From positions 1 through 64,000 of IMG/VR virus record IMGVR_UViG_3300035703_000060: DNA of 64,000 nt; one strand, 5' to 3'. The stretch comes from a virus. This document shows positions 54,255 to 61,641 of this stretch, in pieces. Numbering within the stretch: position 1 is the first letter of the stretch; every line of letters starts with the position of its first letter. The position numbers and the translations under genes are program-made. The notes under the pieces are model-generated. The model saw only the letters and a list, made by a program, of their open reading frames with translations, made no database searches and was not told the DNA's origin.

Positions 54255-56402
54255 ATGACGGTTCGCCACGAAATCAAATCTCAACTCGCCAAGCTGCTTG
54301 CCACGGAAGATCTGGTGGTTGAGCACAAGAAGGTAGAGACTGCCCAGTTCAACGTTCATACCCGTGTGCTGACCCTGCCTATGTGGGAGAAGGCAAGCAA
54401 CACTGTGTATGACCTGCTGGTGGGGCACGAAGTCGGACACGCTCTTTACACCCCAGATGAGGATTGGACAGTAAACGTAAAGGTTCCTCCACAGTTTGTC
54501 AATATTGTGGAAGATGCTCGTATTGAAAAAATGATGAAGCGTCGTTATCCTGGTCTTGCAAAGACTTTCTTCAATGGATATAAAGAACTCACTGATGATG
54601 ATTTCTTTCAAATCAAAGACGACAATTTGGAAACTTATAACCTTGCTGACCGTGCAAACCTGTGGTTCAAGATTGGTAACTATGTTGATGTACCGATTGA
54701 ACGTGGTGAAGAGACTGAAATTATCAATCTAATTGCTGATAGTGAAACTTTTGCAGATGTTTTGATTGCTGCAGAAGAACTCTATAAGTATTGTAAACAA
54801 TCCCAGAAAGAGGAAACTAATATTCAAATTGATAGTTTGGAATCTCAATCATCTGGGGCAAGTCAGCAACCCTCTTCTGATTTTACTGATCAGCAAGAAG
54901 GTGACAATGATCAAGAAAAAACAGACACTTCTAAACTTCCTAACACTAGCGAAACTGAACAGGAAAAGCAACCTAATAATTCACCTCAAGGTGGTCAAGA
55001 GTCTGAACCAGAAGTTAAGACGATGGAGTCTCTTGAAGAGGCACTAAAAGATCTTGTTAATGATGATGGATATGAGAATGTCTATCTGGAATTGCCTCAA
55101 CTAAATCTAGATGATGTGATTGTTCCCAATTCTGAGATTCACAACAAGTGTAAAGAATATTGGGATGCTTTTATTGGAGATCGTGACTGGAAATATACTG
55201 ATGTATTTGGTAAAGTTGATAAAGAATATCTAGAGTTTAAGCGTTCTGCCCAGAAAGAAGTCAACTATCTGGTCAAAGAGTTTGAATGTCGTAAGGCAGC
55301 AGATTCTTATGCTCGCGCTTCAACTGCACGTACTGGTGTTCTAGACTGCTCTAAACTTCACACATACAAATATAATGAAGATATTTTCCGCAAGGTAACA
55401 ACTCTTGCTGATGGTAAGAATCACGGTTTAGTCTTTGTTCTTGACTGGTCTGGTTCTATGTGTGATGTTATGTTGGATACTGTTAAACAACTATACAATC
55501 TAATTTGGTTCTGTAAAAAAGTTGCAATTCCTTTTGAGGTTTATGCTTTTACAACCGATTATCCTCTTGTCAAGTATGATGAAGCAGGTAAGGCAAATCT
55601 TCGTCAACTTTCCTACAAGAAAAAAGATGGTCTTATTCAGGTTGGTGAATGGTTTTCAATGATGAATCTTCTTACCAGTAAAGTAAACTCTAAAACTCTT
55701 GAAGAGCAAATGAAGAACATCTTCCGTCTTGCCACTTCTTTCCGTTACAATTCATATACTCAATATAATGCTCCTGTTGGAATGAGTCTCTCGGGTACTC
55801 CTTTAAATGAGGCATTGATCTCACTTCATCAAATTCTTCCCAAGTTTCAACGTGAAAATAAACTTCAAAAAGTCCAGTGTGTTGTTCTAACTGATGGTGA
55901 GGCTTGTATGCTTAAATATCACCGCGAAGTTCAACGTCGTTGGGAAGAAGATCCTTACATGGGCACTGCTCATATTGGACCTAATGCTTTTCTTCGTGAT
56001 CGTAAAACTGGCAATACTTATTCTTGTAATTCTGAGTGGCATGAGTTTACTGATATTCTTCTTCGAAATTTGCGGGATAGGTTTGTCGATATGAACTTTA
56101 TTGGTATTCGTGTTTTGGAAGGTCGTGATGCTGGTAGTTTTATTCGTCGCTATTGTGGGTTTTATGGTGATGAGTATGATAAGGTAATGAATTCTTGGAA
56201 AAAAGAAAAGGCATTTACAATTAAGAAATCTGGATATCATTCTTACTTTGGTATTTCTGCTAATGCTCTTGCTCAGGATTCTGAGTTCTCTGTTTCTGAA
56301 GATGCTACCAAGTCTCAAATCAAATCTGCTTTTGCTAAAAGTTTGAAATCCAAAAAAATGAACAAGCGTATTCTTGGTGAGTTTGTGGAACTTGTTGCTT
56401 GA
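54255..56402 (+). CDS. Zinc metalloprotease-vWA protein (CobT-like)
   Basis: 715 residues from the ATG at 54255. An in-frame TTG at 54225 is rejected because it lies in the promoter and T-run. N-terminal zincin domain: H-E-V-G-H (58-62) with a likely third ligand in N-I-V-E-D-A-R-I-E (about 83-91). A low-complexity Gln/Ser/Glu linker runs from about 190 to 260. C-terminal von Willebrand A domain with MIDAS D397-W-S-G-S401 and later L-T-D-G-E. vWA proteins of this type work with MoxR/CobS ATPases; the CobS-like gene lies 1.3 kb downstream. Often annotated as a peptidase or cobalt-chelatase subunit; a protein-remodelling role is more likely (inference). The first about 250 nt are unusually GC-rich. 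Confidence 0.82.
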   Translation: MTVRHEIKSQLAKLLATEDLVVEHKKVETAQFNVHTRVLTLPMWEKASNTVYDLLVGHEVGHALYTPDEDWTVNVKVPPQFVNIVEDARIEKMMKRRYPGLAKTFFNGYKELTDDDFFQIKDDNLETYNLADRANLWFKIGNYVDVPIERGEETEIINLIADSETFADVLIAAEELYKYCKQSQKEETNIQIDSLESQSSGASQQPSSDFTDQQEGDNDQEKTDTSKLPNTSETEQEKQPNNSPQGGQESEPEVKTMESLEEALKDLVNDDGYENVYLELPQLNLDDVIVPNSEIHNKCKEYWDAFIGDRDWKYTDVFGKVDKEYLEFKRSAQKEVNYLVKEFECRKAADSYARASTARTGVLDCSKLHTYKYNEDIFRKVTTLADGKNHGLVFVLDWSGSMCDVMLDTVKQLYNLIWFCKKVAIPFEVYAFTTDYPLVKYDEAGKANLRQLSYKKKDGLIQVGEWFSMMNLLTSKVNSKTLEEQMKNIFRLATSFRYNSYTQYNAPVGMSLSGTPLNEALISLHQILPKFQRENKLQKVQCVVLTDGEACMLKYHREVQRRWEEDPYMGTAHIGPNAFLRDRKTGNTYSCNSEWHEFTDILLRNLRDRFVDMNFIGIRVLEGRDAGSFIRRYCGFYGDEYDKVMNSWKKEKAFTIKKSGYHSYFGISANALAQDSEFSVSEDATKSQIKSAFAKSLKSKKMNKRILGEFVELVA

Positions 56403-56408
56403 TAAATA
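56401..56408 (+). promoter_or_regulatory. Late promoter-like element (GATAAATA)
   Basis: 7/8 match to the late box at the stop of the vWA gene, 24 nt before the ATG at 56433. Confidence 0.45.
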
Positions 56409-56432
56409 TTTCTATAAGACTTTTTAAAGACA

Positions 56433-56618
56433 ATGGGCAGATTCACAGATCTTTTTTCTCAAACTGAACAATCAGTTGTAGTTGAACAAATTCACGTTGT
56501 TGAAGAAGTGCATGAAGAACCCCAAGTTCCTTCTGCACAAGAGACTGTAGTTAATGCTGAACTACCAAAAACAAATTTAAAGGAAGTGTCAACTACTTTT
56601 AAAAAGAGTAGAAAATAA
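56433..56618 (+). CDS. Small acidic Val/Glu-rich protein, unknown
   Basis: 61 residues starting MGRFTDLFSQTEQSVVVEQ, then a run of Val, Glu, His and Pro, and a basic end (T-T-F-K-K-S-R-K). Disordered by composition. Flanked on both sides by late-like elements, so it is probably a late gene. No domain recognised. Confidence 0.6.
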   Translation: MGRFTDLFSQTEQSVVVEQIHVVEEVHEEPQVPSAQETVVNAELPKTNLKEVSTTFKKSRK

Positions 56619-56624
56619 TAAATA
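56617..56624 (+). promoter_or_regulatory. Late promoter-like element (AATAAATA)
   Basis: 7/8 match to the late box, overlapping the preceding stop, 26 nt before the ATG at 56651. Confidence 0.45.
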
Positions 56625-56650
56625 AAGGTATAGAAAAATACTTAAAAAAA

Positions 56651-57631
56651 ATGAATTCACAACAAGTAGCGGATTTAAAACTCCTTTATGAGGCAGTTTA
56701 TGATGAAAATTTAAGAGAAAAGGCAGAAGAGTATAATAGTGCTGTATGTGATGAAGACATTATTGAAGTTGCAACTGAATATTTTTATACTTATGGATTG
56801 AATGAAGATGGCATTGACATCTTAATTGAAAAAGTTGGTCTTGATAATTTTGTTGAGTTTGTTTATGATCTCTCTGAAGATCTTGTAGTTCTTACTGAAG
56901 CAAGAGCGGCAAAGAAAAGAACTGGTGGTAAGTCTTATGAAGAAGTGAAAGCAGAAATTGATGCAAGAGAGGCTAAAAAAGCGGCAAAGAAAAAAGCAAC
57001 AAAATCTGCTGAAGAGAGAAAAGAAACTGAAAAGAAAGAACCAGAATCTAAAGGTCCAGATACTGAAGCAAAAGCAGAACAACCTAAATCAAAGAAACCA
57101 ATTAGAGATGCTATTGCAAGACAAATTCTTGCTGGTATGAAGCGTCACCGTGAAGCAACTCAGACTGCTGGGAATCTTGCTAGAGAAACTGGAAAGACTT
57201 TAGGTAAACTTGCTTCAGTAACTCATGAAGCAGGTCGCCGTGCAGGTGAGCATGTTAAAAAGCATGGATTAAAGTCTCTTGCAAATGAAGAGTTTGATAA
57301 TTTTGATATTATTTTTGAATACTTAGTTGCTGAAGGATATGCTGATACAAATGAAGCAGCACTCGCTATTATGGCAAATATGAGTGAAGAGTGGAGACAA
57401 AGTATTGTCGAGGGTTCTACTGGTTTTTCTGTTCCAAGTAGAATTGATGATTTTAATAACAGAAGAGATGAGTTAAAAAATCGCTACAAGCAAGATGTTG
57501 GTCCAAGAATTCCTGGACCTTCTGGTGGTGGTCAATATGGAGAACCACCAGCACCTAAAGCGATGGGTTTGAGACTTGCTAGAGGATCCTCTAGTTCAAA
57601 AAGAGGCGTAGAATCAAAGAACAACGCTTGA
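56651..57631 (+). CDS. Helical, Lys/Glu-rich protein with MSEEW module
   Basis: 326 residues. N-terminal 80 residues are acidic and helical (F-Y-T-Y-G-L-N-E-D-G-I-D-I-L-I). Then L-T-E-A-R-A-A-K-K-R-T-G-G-K-S-Y-E-E-V-K (about 81-100), a long Lys/Glu/Ala segment to about 155, and L-V-A-E-G-Y-A-D-T-N-E-A-A with N-M-S-E-E-W-R (about 224-250), the same module as in the protein at 53438. The C-terminus is Gly/Pro/Ser-rich. Recognisable as a conserved cyanophage protein without known function; a structural or DNA-organising role is possible. Confidence 0.7.
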   Translation: MNSQQVADLKLLYEAVYDENLREKAEEYNSAVCDEDIIEVATEYFYTYGLNEDGIDILIEKVGLDNFVEFVYDLSEDLVVLTEARAAKKRTGGKSYEEVKAEIDAREAKKAAKKKATKSAEERKETEKKEPESKGPDTEAKAEQPKSKKPIRDAIARQILAGMKRHREATQTAGNLARETGKTLGKLASVTHEAGRRAGEHVKKHGLKSLANEEFDNFDIIFEYLVAEGYADTNEAALAIMANMSEEWRQSIVEGSTGFSVPSRIDDFNNRRDELKNRYKQDVGPRIPGPSGGGQYGEPPAPKAMGLRLARGSSSSKRGVESKNNA

Positions 57632-57642
57632 AGACAATTTCC

Positions 57643-57689
57643 AAACTGTCCACTCAGGTGCCCACAAGGCACCTTTTTTCTTGTATAAT
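57643..57689 (+). promoter_or_regulatory. Terminator-promoter cassette ahead of cobS
   Basis: AAACTG at 57643-57648, hairpin AGGTGCC/GGCACCT (57656-57662 with 57668-57674) plus six T, then TTGTATAAT with TATAAT at 57684-57689. The layout matches the cassette at 54188-54233. The hairpin is a good intrinsic terminator for the upstream gene; the -10 box is perfect, with no clear -35. It lies 34 nt before the cobS ATG. Confidence 0.72.
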
Positions 57690-57723
57690 ATGAGAGTTCA
57701 AATGAAACACACCTAATTACATC

Positions 57724-58863
57724 ATGTCTCGCAAACCTTCAGTGAACGACGAACAACTCATTTCCGAACTTAAGTCTCTGTATGGTACAGAGTTTTCTGC
57801 TGGTGATGTTCGCGGTTATTGTGCATCCAAAGGTATTTCTTATCCTACCGTGACTCGTTATCTTGAACCTTTTAAAACAGATCGTGGTCGGTGGAATCTG
57901 GAAGTGACTCAACAACGTGTTGATGAGATTGAGCGTACTTTCCAAGCACCTGCTGTGATTCCTCCCACTGAACAAAATCTCATCCCCGACAAAGATGATA
58001 CCTTCGTCAAGTTTGGTAACTTTGGTGATATTAAAAAAATTATTCAGTCCCGTATCTTTTACCCTGCGTTCATTACGGGTCTTTCGGGTAATGGTAAAAC
58101 GTTCAGTGTTGAGCAAGCGTGTGCTCAACTCAAGCGTGAATTGATTCGTGTAAACATCACGATTGAAACTGATGAAGATGACCTTATTGGCGGTTTCCGT
58201 CTTGTTGATGGTGCCACTGTTTGGCACAACGGTCCTGTTATTGAAGCACTCCAACGTGGAGCGATCCTGCTCCTTGACGAGATTGACCTTGCCTCCAACA
58301 AAATCCTTTGTCTACAATCCGTGCTAGAAGGTAAGGGAGTCTTTCTGAAAAAGATTGGTACTTTTGTAAAACCTGCCCCTGGTTTCAATGTCATCGCCAC
58401 CGCCAACACTAAGGGTAAGGGTTCTGATGACGGCCGCTTTATCGGCACTAACGTGCTCAATGAAGCGTTTCTGGAGCGTTTTCCTGTGACCTTTGAGCAG
58501 TCCTATCCTGCCCCTGCTACGGAGCAGAAGATCCTGGAAGGCATTGCTCTGGACCTTGGCGTGGAAGACCGCGACTTCTGTAAGCGTCTTTGCGATTGGT
58601 CGGACGTGATCCGTAAAACCTTCTACGATGGTGGTATTGAGGAAATCATTAGCACCCGTCGCTTGGTTCATATCATTCGTGCCTATGCTATCTTTAAAGA
58701 CAAAGCAAAGGCAATTCAAGTTTGTGTAAATCGCTTTGACGATGAAACTAAACAGGCATTCTTGGAACTCTATGATAAAATTGATGTGGACTTTCAACTT
58801 CCCAAAGAAGAAAAACCTGAACTTGAATTGACCATTGGGGGAGGTCACGAAGTTTCTTTCTAA
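57724..58863 (+). CDS. cobS: CobS/MoxR-like AAA+ ATPase
   Basis: 379 residues. N-terminal about 65 residues look like a winged-helix or CobS N domain (G-D-V-R-G-Y-C-A-S-K-G-I-S-Y-P-T-V-T-R-Y). AAA+ core: Walker A G-L-S-G-N-G-K-T (119-126), Walker B L-L-L-D-E-I-D (182-188), sensor 1 A-T-A-N-T (225-229), and Arg-finger segment N-E-A-F-L-E-R-F (246-253). CobS is the ATPase of the aerobic cobaltochelatase and is widespread in cyanophages, which otherwise lack the pathway. Here the likely partner is the vWA-metalloprotease at 54255, forming a MoxR-vWA pair. Much of the gene is GC-richer than its surroundings. Confidence 0.9.
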   Translation: MSRKPSVNDEQLISELKSLYGTEFSAGDVRGYCASKGISYPTVTRYLEPFKTDRGRWNLEVTQQRVDEIERTFQAPAVIPPTEQNLIPDKDDTFVKFGNFGDIKKIIQSRIFYPAFITGLSGNGKTFSVEQACAQLKRELIRVNITIETDEDDLIGGFRLVDGATVWHNGPVIEALQRGAILLLDEIDLASNKILCLQSVLEGKGVFLKKIGTFVKPAPGFNVIATANTKGKGSDDGRFIGTNVLNEAFLERFPVTFEQSYPAPATEQKILEGIALDLGVEDRDFCKRLCDWSDVIRKTFYDGGIEEIISTRRLVHIIRAYAIFKDKAKAIQVCVNRFDDETKQAFLELYDKIDVDFQLPKEEKPELELTIGGGHEVSF

Positions 58864-58875
58864 TAAAACTTCTTT

Positions 58876-58919
58876 ACTGAAAAGTGTTATTCGTATAAAT
58901 AATAATAGCACTTTTCAGT
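58876..58919 (+). repeat. Long inverted repeat with a late box in its loop
   Basis: 16-bp stem (58876-58891 with 58904-58919), one G-T pair, 12-nt loop containing TATAAATA. It lies between the cobS stop and the HNH start, 5 nt before that ATG. As RNA it could end cobS transcripts in either direction (flanked by T-rich sequence) or mask the HNH start. Confidence 0.85.
58894..58901 (+). promoter_or_regulatory. Late promoter-like element (TATAAATA)
   Basis: Exact late box, in the loop of the inverted repeat 58876-58919 and 23 nt before the HNH start at 58925. Transcripts starting here would carry only the 3' arm of the repeat. Confidence 0.6.
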
Positions 58920-58924
58920 TTATT

Positions 58925-59434
58925 ATGCCTTATTCAAGAGAACAAAAAATTGAATATAATAAAAAATATCGTCAAAAAATGACGGAAGAACAAAAGGAAG
59001 CAAAGCGTCTTGCTGACAGAGAATACTATCATAAAAATAAAGAAAAATGTAATGAACGTAATTTGCGTTATTATGAAAATCACAAAGAACGAATAAAAGA
59101 AAATGGAGCGAAAAACAACAAAAAAAGACGCCAAAATTTAAGAGAACAAGCAAAACAAAAACTTGGTGGAAAATGTGTGTGGTGTGAAACGACTGAAAAT
59201 CTTGAATTTGACCATATAGACCCAGCACAAAAATCTTTAACTATCGGAAAACTTGATTGTTCTCTTGAACTATGGTGGAAGGAAGTTGAGAAGTGTCGTC
59301 TTCTTTGTAAAATCTGTCACAAAAAACATAGTGATGCTGAAATGGTAGCAAAACACCTCTATTGGATAAATCTTTCTTTTGATGAACGGCAAAAACTTAT
59401 TCAGCAACAACTTGACCAGGAAGCACAATCCTGA
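58925..59434 (+). CDS. HNH endonuclease
   Basis: 169 residues from the ATG at 58925; an in-frame ATG at 58835 overlaps cobS and the hairpin and is rejected. The N-terminal 75 residues are a basic helical arm rich in Lys, Arg, Glu and Tyr (R-E-Q-K-I-E-Y-N-K-K-Y-R). Then a zinc-bound HNH core: C84-V-W-C87, L-E-F-D-H97-I-D-P, C128-x-x-C131-H-K-K-H135. This architecture is typical of phage mobile endonucleases of the McrA/HNH type. Free-standing between cobS and the DUF3310-like gene. Probably a homing endonuclease. Confidence 0.82.
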   Translation: MPYSREQKIEYNKKYRQKMTEEQKEAKRLADREYYHKNKEKCNERNLRYYENHKERIKENGAKNNKKRRQNLREQAKQKLGGKCVWCETTENLEFDHIDPAQKSLTIGKLDCSLELWWKEVEKCRLLCKICHKKHSDAEMVAKHLYWINLSFDERQKLIQQQLDQEAQS

Positions 59435-59440
59435 TATAAT
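59412..59440 (+). promoter_or_regulatory. Sigma70-type promoter with extended -10
   Basis: TTGACC at 59412-59417, 17 nt, TATAAT at 59435-59440 with TGA before it (extended -10). It lies inside the end of the HNH gene and 50 nt before the next ATG. Probably drives the DUF3310-gp45-gp44 group early. A weak hairpin GGGAAGG/CCTTTCC follows in the leader (59443-59467). Confidence 0.75.
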
Positions 59441-59490
59441 TGGGGAAGGTAAAAAATGTGCCTTTCCTTTGTTCTTTATTTTGAAAAAGT

Positions 59491-60009
59491 ATGTCCGAAA
59501 ACTTTGAAAGCACTTACGAAAACACAATTCCAAAATCCAAAGACTATACAGTTCTTGGTGGATCAAGTTCTACTGATACAATTTCTTTTTCAGGATCTCG
59601 ACTTTCTGGTGGAATTTATGATTCTTCTCAGGATTACTGGTATGAAGATGGTATCAGTTTGACTGGAAATCCTTATTCTGCACCCGATACAATTACTTTT
59701 AATTTGAATATGCCTGAAGACACAAACAAAAACGGTTTCTGGAAGTATAACGAAGATAAAATCCTGAAACAACTTGAAGAGTATATTGCCAGCACTTATC
59801 GTCAGCATTATGTTGATCGAACTGGTGGTGGAAAGGAACAAACTCTCGATAAGATCAAACACAATCGCCGTGAAGGATTTTGCGCTGGTAACGTAACTAA
59901 GTATATTGATCGGTATGATACGAAAGGAACTCCTCGTGCGGATTTGTTCAAGGTTCTCCATTATACTATTCTTCTGATTAATCACCTCAATCTTATTGAA
60001 AACAAGTGA
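59491..60009 (+). CDS. DUF3310-like protein
   Basis: 172 residues. The first 80 are Ser/Thr/Asn-rich and disordered-looking (V-L-G-G-S-S-S-T-D-T-I-S-F). The C-terminal about 80 match DUF3310: H-Y-V-D-R-T, then G-F-C-A-G-N-V-T-K-Y-I-D-R-Y-D-T-K-G and a helix D-L-F-K-V-L-H-Y-T-I-L-L-I. DUF3310 proteins are common in phages near replication and nucleotide genes; activity is not established. It lies after a host-type promoter and directly before gp45 (overlap removed by using the gp45 ATG at 60027). Confidence 0.75.
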   Translation: MSENFESTYENTIPKSKDYTVLGGSSSTDTISFSGSRLSGGIYDSSQDYWYEDGISLTGNPYSAPDTITFNLNMPEDTNKNGFWKYNEDKILKQLEEYIASTYRQHYVDRTGGGKEQTLDKIKHNRREGFCAGNVTKYIDRYDTKGTPRADLFKVLHYTILLINHLNLIENK

Positions 60010-60026
60010 AACTTCAAAATAAAACT

Positions 60027-60692
60027 ATGAAACTCTCTGAAAATACTCTCACAATCCTCAAGAATTTTGCGGGTATTAATAATTCAATTCTTGTGAAACA
60101 GGGAACTAAACTCCGTACAATTTCTGTAGCCAAGAACATTCTTGCTGAAGCGGAAATTACTGAGGATTTTCCACGTCAGTTTGCTCTTTATGATCTTAAT
60201 CAATTTTTGAATGGATTGAGTCTCCATAAAGATCCTGACTTAGATTTTACCGACAATTCCTATATCACAATTCGTGAAGGTAAACGAAAGGTCAAGTATT
60301 TTTATGCAGATCCAAATGTAATTGTTTCTCCTCCAGAAAAGGAAATTCAACTTCCTTCTAAAGATGTATGTTTCCAACTGGATAGTGTTACTTTGGAAAA
60401 ACTTCTTAAAGCATCAGCAGTTTATCAACTCCCAGATCTTTCTGCTGTTGGTGAAGCAGGAGTTATTCGTCTTGTTGTTCGTGATAAAAAGAATGACACT
60501 TCGAATGAATACTCAATTACAGTTGGTGAAACTGATAAAGAGTTTGTCTTTAATTTCAAAGTTGAAAACATTAAAATCATTCCTGGTGCCTATGACGTGA
60601 TTGTGTCAGAAAAATTACTGTCACAGTTCACGAATTCTGCCTACAATCTGAAGTATTATATTGCTCTGGAACCTGATTCCTCTTTCAACTGA
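60027..60692 (+). CDS. gp45: Sliding clamp gp45
   Basis: 221 residues from the ATG at 60027 (T4 gp45 228, same M-K-L-S start and L-L/L-K-N-F-A-x-I-N continuation). A GTG at 60006 would add 7 residues and overlap the previous gene; it is less likely. Also visible: A-L-Y-D-L-N-Q-F-L-N-G-L-S-L, as in T4 (I-Y-D-L-N-G-F-L), and C-terminal Y-Y-I-A-L-E-P-D-S-S. It tethers the DNA polymerase and is the mobile enhancer for gp55-dependent late transcription. Confidence 0.96.
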   Translation: MKLSENTLTILKNFAGINNSILVKQGTKLRTISVAKNILAEAEITEDFPRQFALYDLNQFLNGLSLHKDPDLDFTDNSYITIREGKRKVKYFYADPNVIVSPPEKEIQLPSKDVCFQLDSVTLEKLLKASAVYQLPDLSAVGEAGVIRLVVRDKKNDTSNEYSITVGETDKEFVFNFKVENIKIIPGAYDVIVSEKLLSQFTNSAYNLKYYIALEPDSSFN

Positions 60693-61123
60693 TGCATTTT
60701 CTTCTTTATCTTTCTCCCGAAGGCACTGAAATCTACAATATGATTTCAAGAAAAGTTCGGGTAGTTGAAAACACCCCTATCTGTCGCAAGTATGACATTT
60801 TTGGGTGGTATCAGAACACAACCAAAACTATGGTTTTTTGTACTGATAAAATTGTTTCTAAAGGAAATCCCAAGTATTATGTAAATGAAACTCTCTTTCA
60901 CGAAGCTGCTCATGTTGCTCAGGCATGTAGGCAAAATATGAAAGAAGTAAAACCATTTGGGATTTCTCCCACTAAAATGCATCTTTCTGATGTTAGAAAA
61001 AATGATTTGAAACTATCTTATTCTATTGGGGGTAATGAAGTTCTGTCCATTGAGCGAGAAGCATATTGGATGGAAGATAAACCAGATCAAGTTAAGTATG
61101 TACTTCAAAAGTATTGTTTTTGA
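60692..61123 (+). CDS. Small zincin-like metallopeptidase
   Basis: 143 residues, start overlapping the gp45 stop by 1 nt. Zinc motif H70-E-A-A-H74 within E-T-L-F-H-E-A-A-H-V-A-Q-A-C; a candidate third ligand is E121 or E123 in S-I-E-R-E-A-Y-W-M. No signal peptide or membrane segment, so it acts inside the cell. Compact one-domain zincin of unknown substrate. Its placing within the clamp and clamp-loader genes is not seen in T4 and could mean action on replication or host proteins. Confidence 0.75.
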   Translation: MHFLLYLSPEGTEIYNMISRKVRVVENTPICRKYDIFGWYQNTTKTMVFCTDKIVSKGNPKYYVNETLFHEAAHVAQACRQNMKEVKPFGISPTKMHLSDVRKNDLKLSYSIGGNEVLSIEREAYWMEDKPDQVKYVLQKYCF

Positions 61124-61125
61124 TC

Positions 61126-61638
61126 ATGAACATTTTTGTGACGCATAAATTTCCGGCAGAAAGTGCAATTGTACTTCCTGACAAATTAGTGGTGAAAATG
61201 CCTTTAGAGGCGTGTCAAATGCTCTCTATCGTGGCATCGGGCAAGTGGGGACATGGATACGGTACTCTCCCCAAGGCAGATGGAACCCCGTACAAGACCG
61301 AAAAGGGGGCATTCCGCAATCATCCCTGTACCAAGTGGGCGCTGGAAAGTATCCATAATGCTTACTGGTTGATCAAGCATGGTTTGAACTTGTGCGATGA
61401 GTACACTTTGAGGTATAATAAGGTTCATGCCTGCTATAAGACTCTTGTAGATGCTTATTACTTGTTTCCTAAAGGGAAGATTACTGAAGTAACATCATTT
61501 GCCCGTGCTATGCCCGATGAGTATAAACTTGACACAAGCATTGACACTTTTACTGCTTACAAGATGTATATCGCATCCAAACCTTGGGTTGCATCTAATT
61601 ATCTTCGTATGCCACAACGAAAACCTGAATGGATCTAA
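61126..61638 (+). CDS. Conserved phage protein, unknown
   Basis: 170 residues from the ATG at 61126 (a TTG at 61114 overlaps the previous stop and is rejected). It begins M-N-I-F-V-T-H-K-F-P-A-E-S-A-I-V-L-P-D-K-L-style, then K-M-P-L-E-A-C-Q-M-L; later N-H-P-C-T-K-W-A and L-C-D-E-Y-T-L-R-Y-N-K-V-H-A. These conserved His, Cys and Asp/Glu positions are shared by a phage family that I recall but cannot name functionally. The stretch 61200-61400 is more GC-rich than its surroundings. Confidence 0.7.
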   Translation: MNIFVTHKFPAESAIVLPDKLVVKMPLEACQMLSIVASGKWGHGYGTLPKADGTPYKTEKGAFRNHPCTKWALESIHNAYWLIKHGLNLCDEYTLRYNKVHACYKTLVDAYYLFPKGKITEVTSFARAMPDEYKLDTSIDTFTAYKMYIASKPWVASNYLRMPQRKPEWI

Positions 61639-61641
61639 ATT

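Noticed and set aside
61114-61125. TTG start adding four residues to the 170-residue protein
   Set aside because: It overlaps the previous stop region; the ATG at 61126 begins the conserved M-N-I-F-V-T block.
61390-61419. TTGTGC-N18-TATAAT inside a coding region
   Set aside because: Weak -35, inside a gene with no nearby start downstream; AT-rich DNA produces such boxes by chance.
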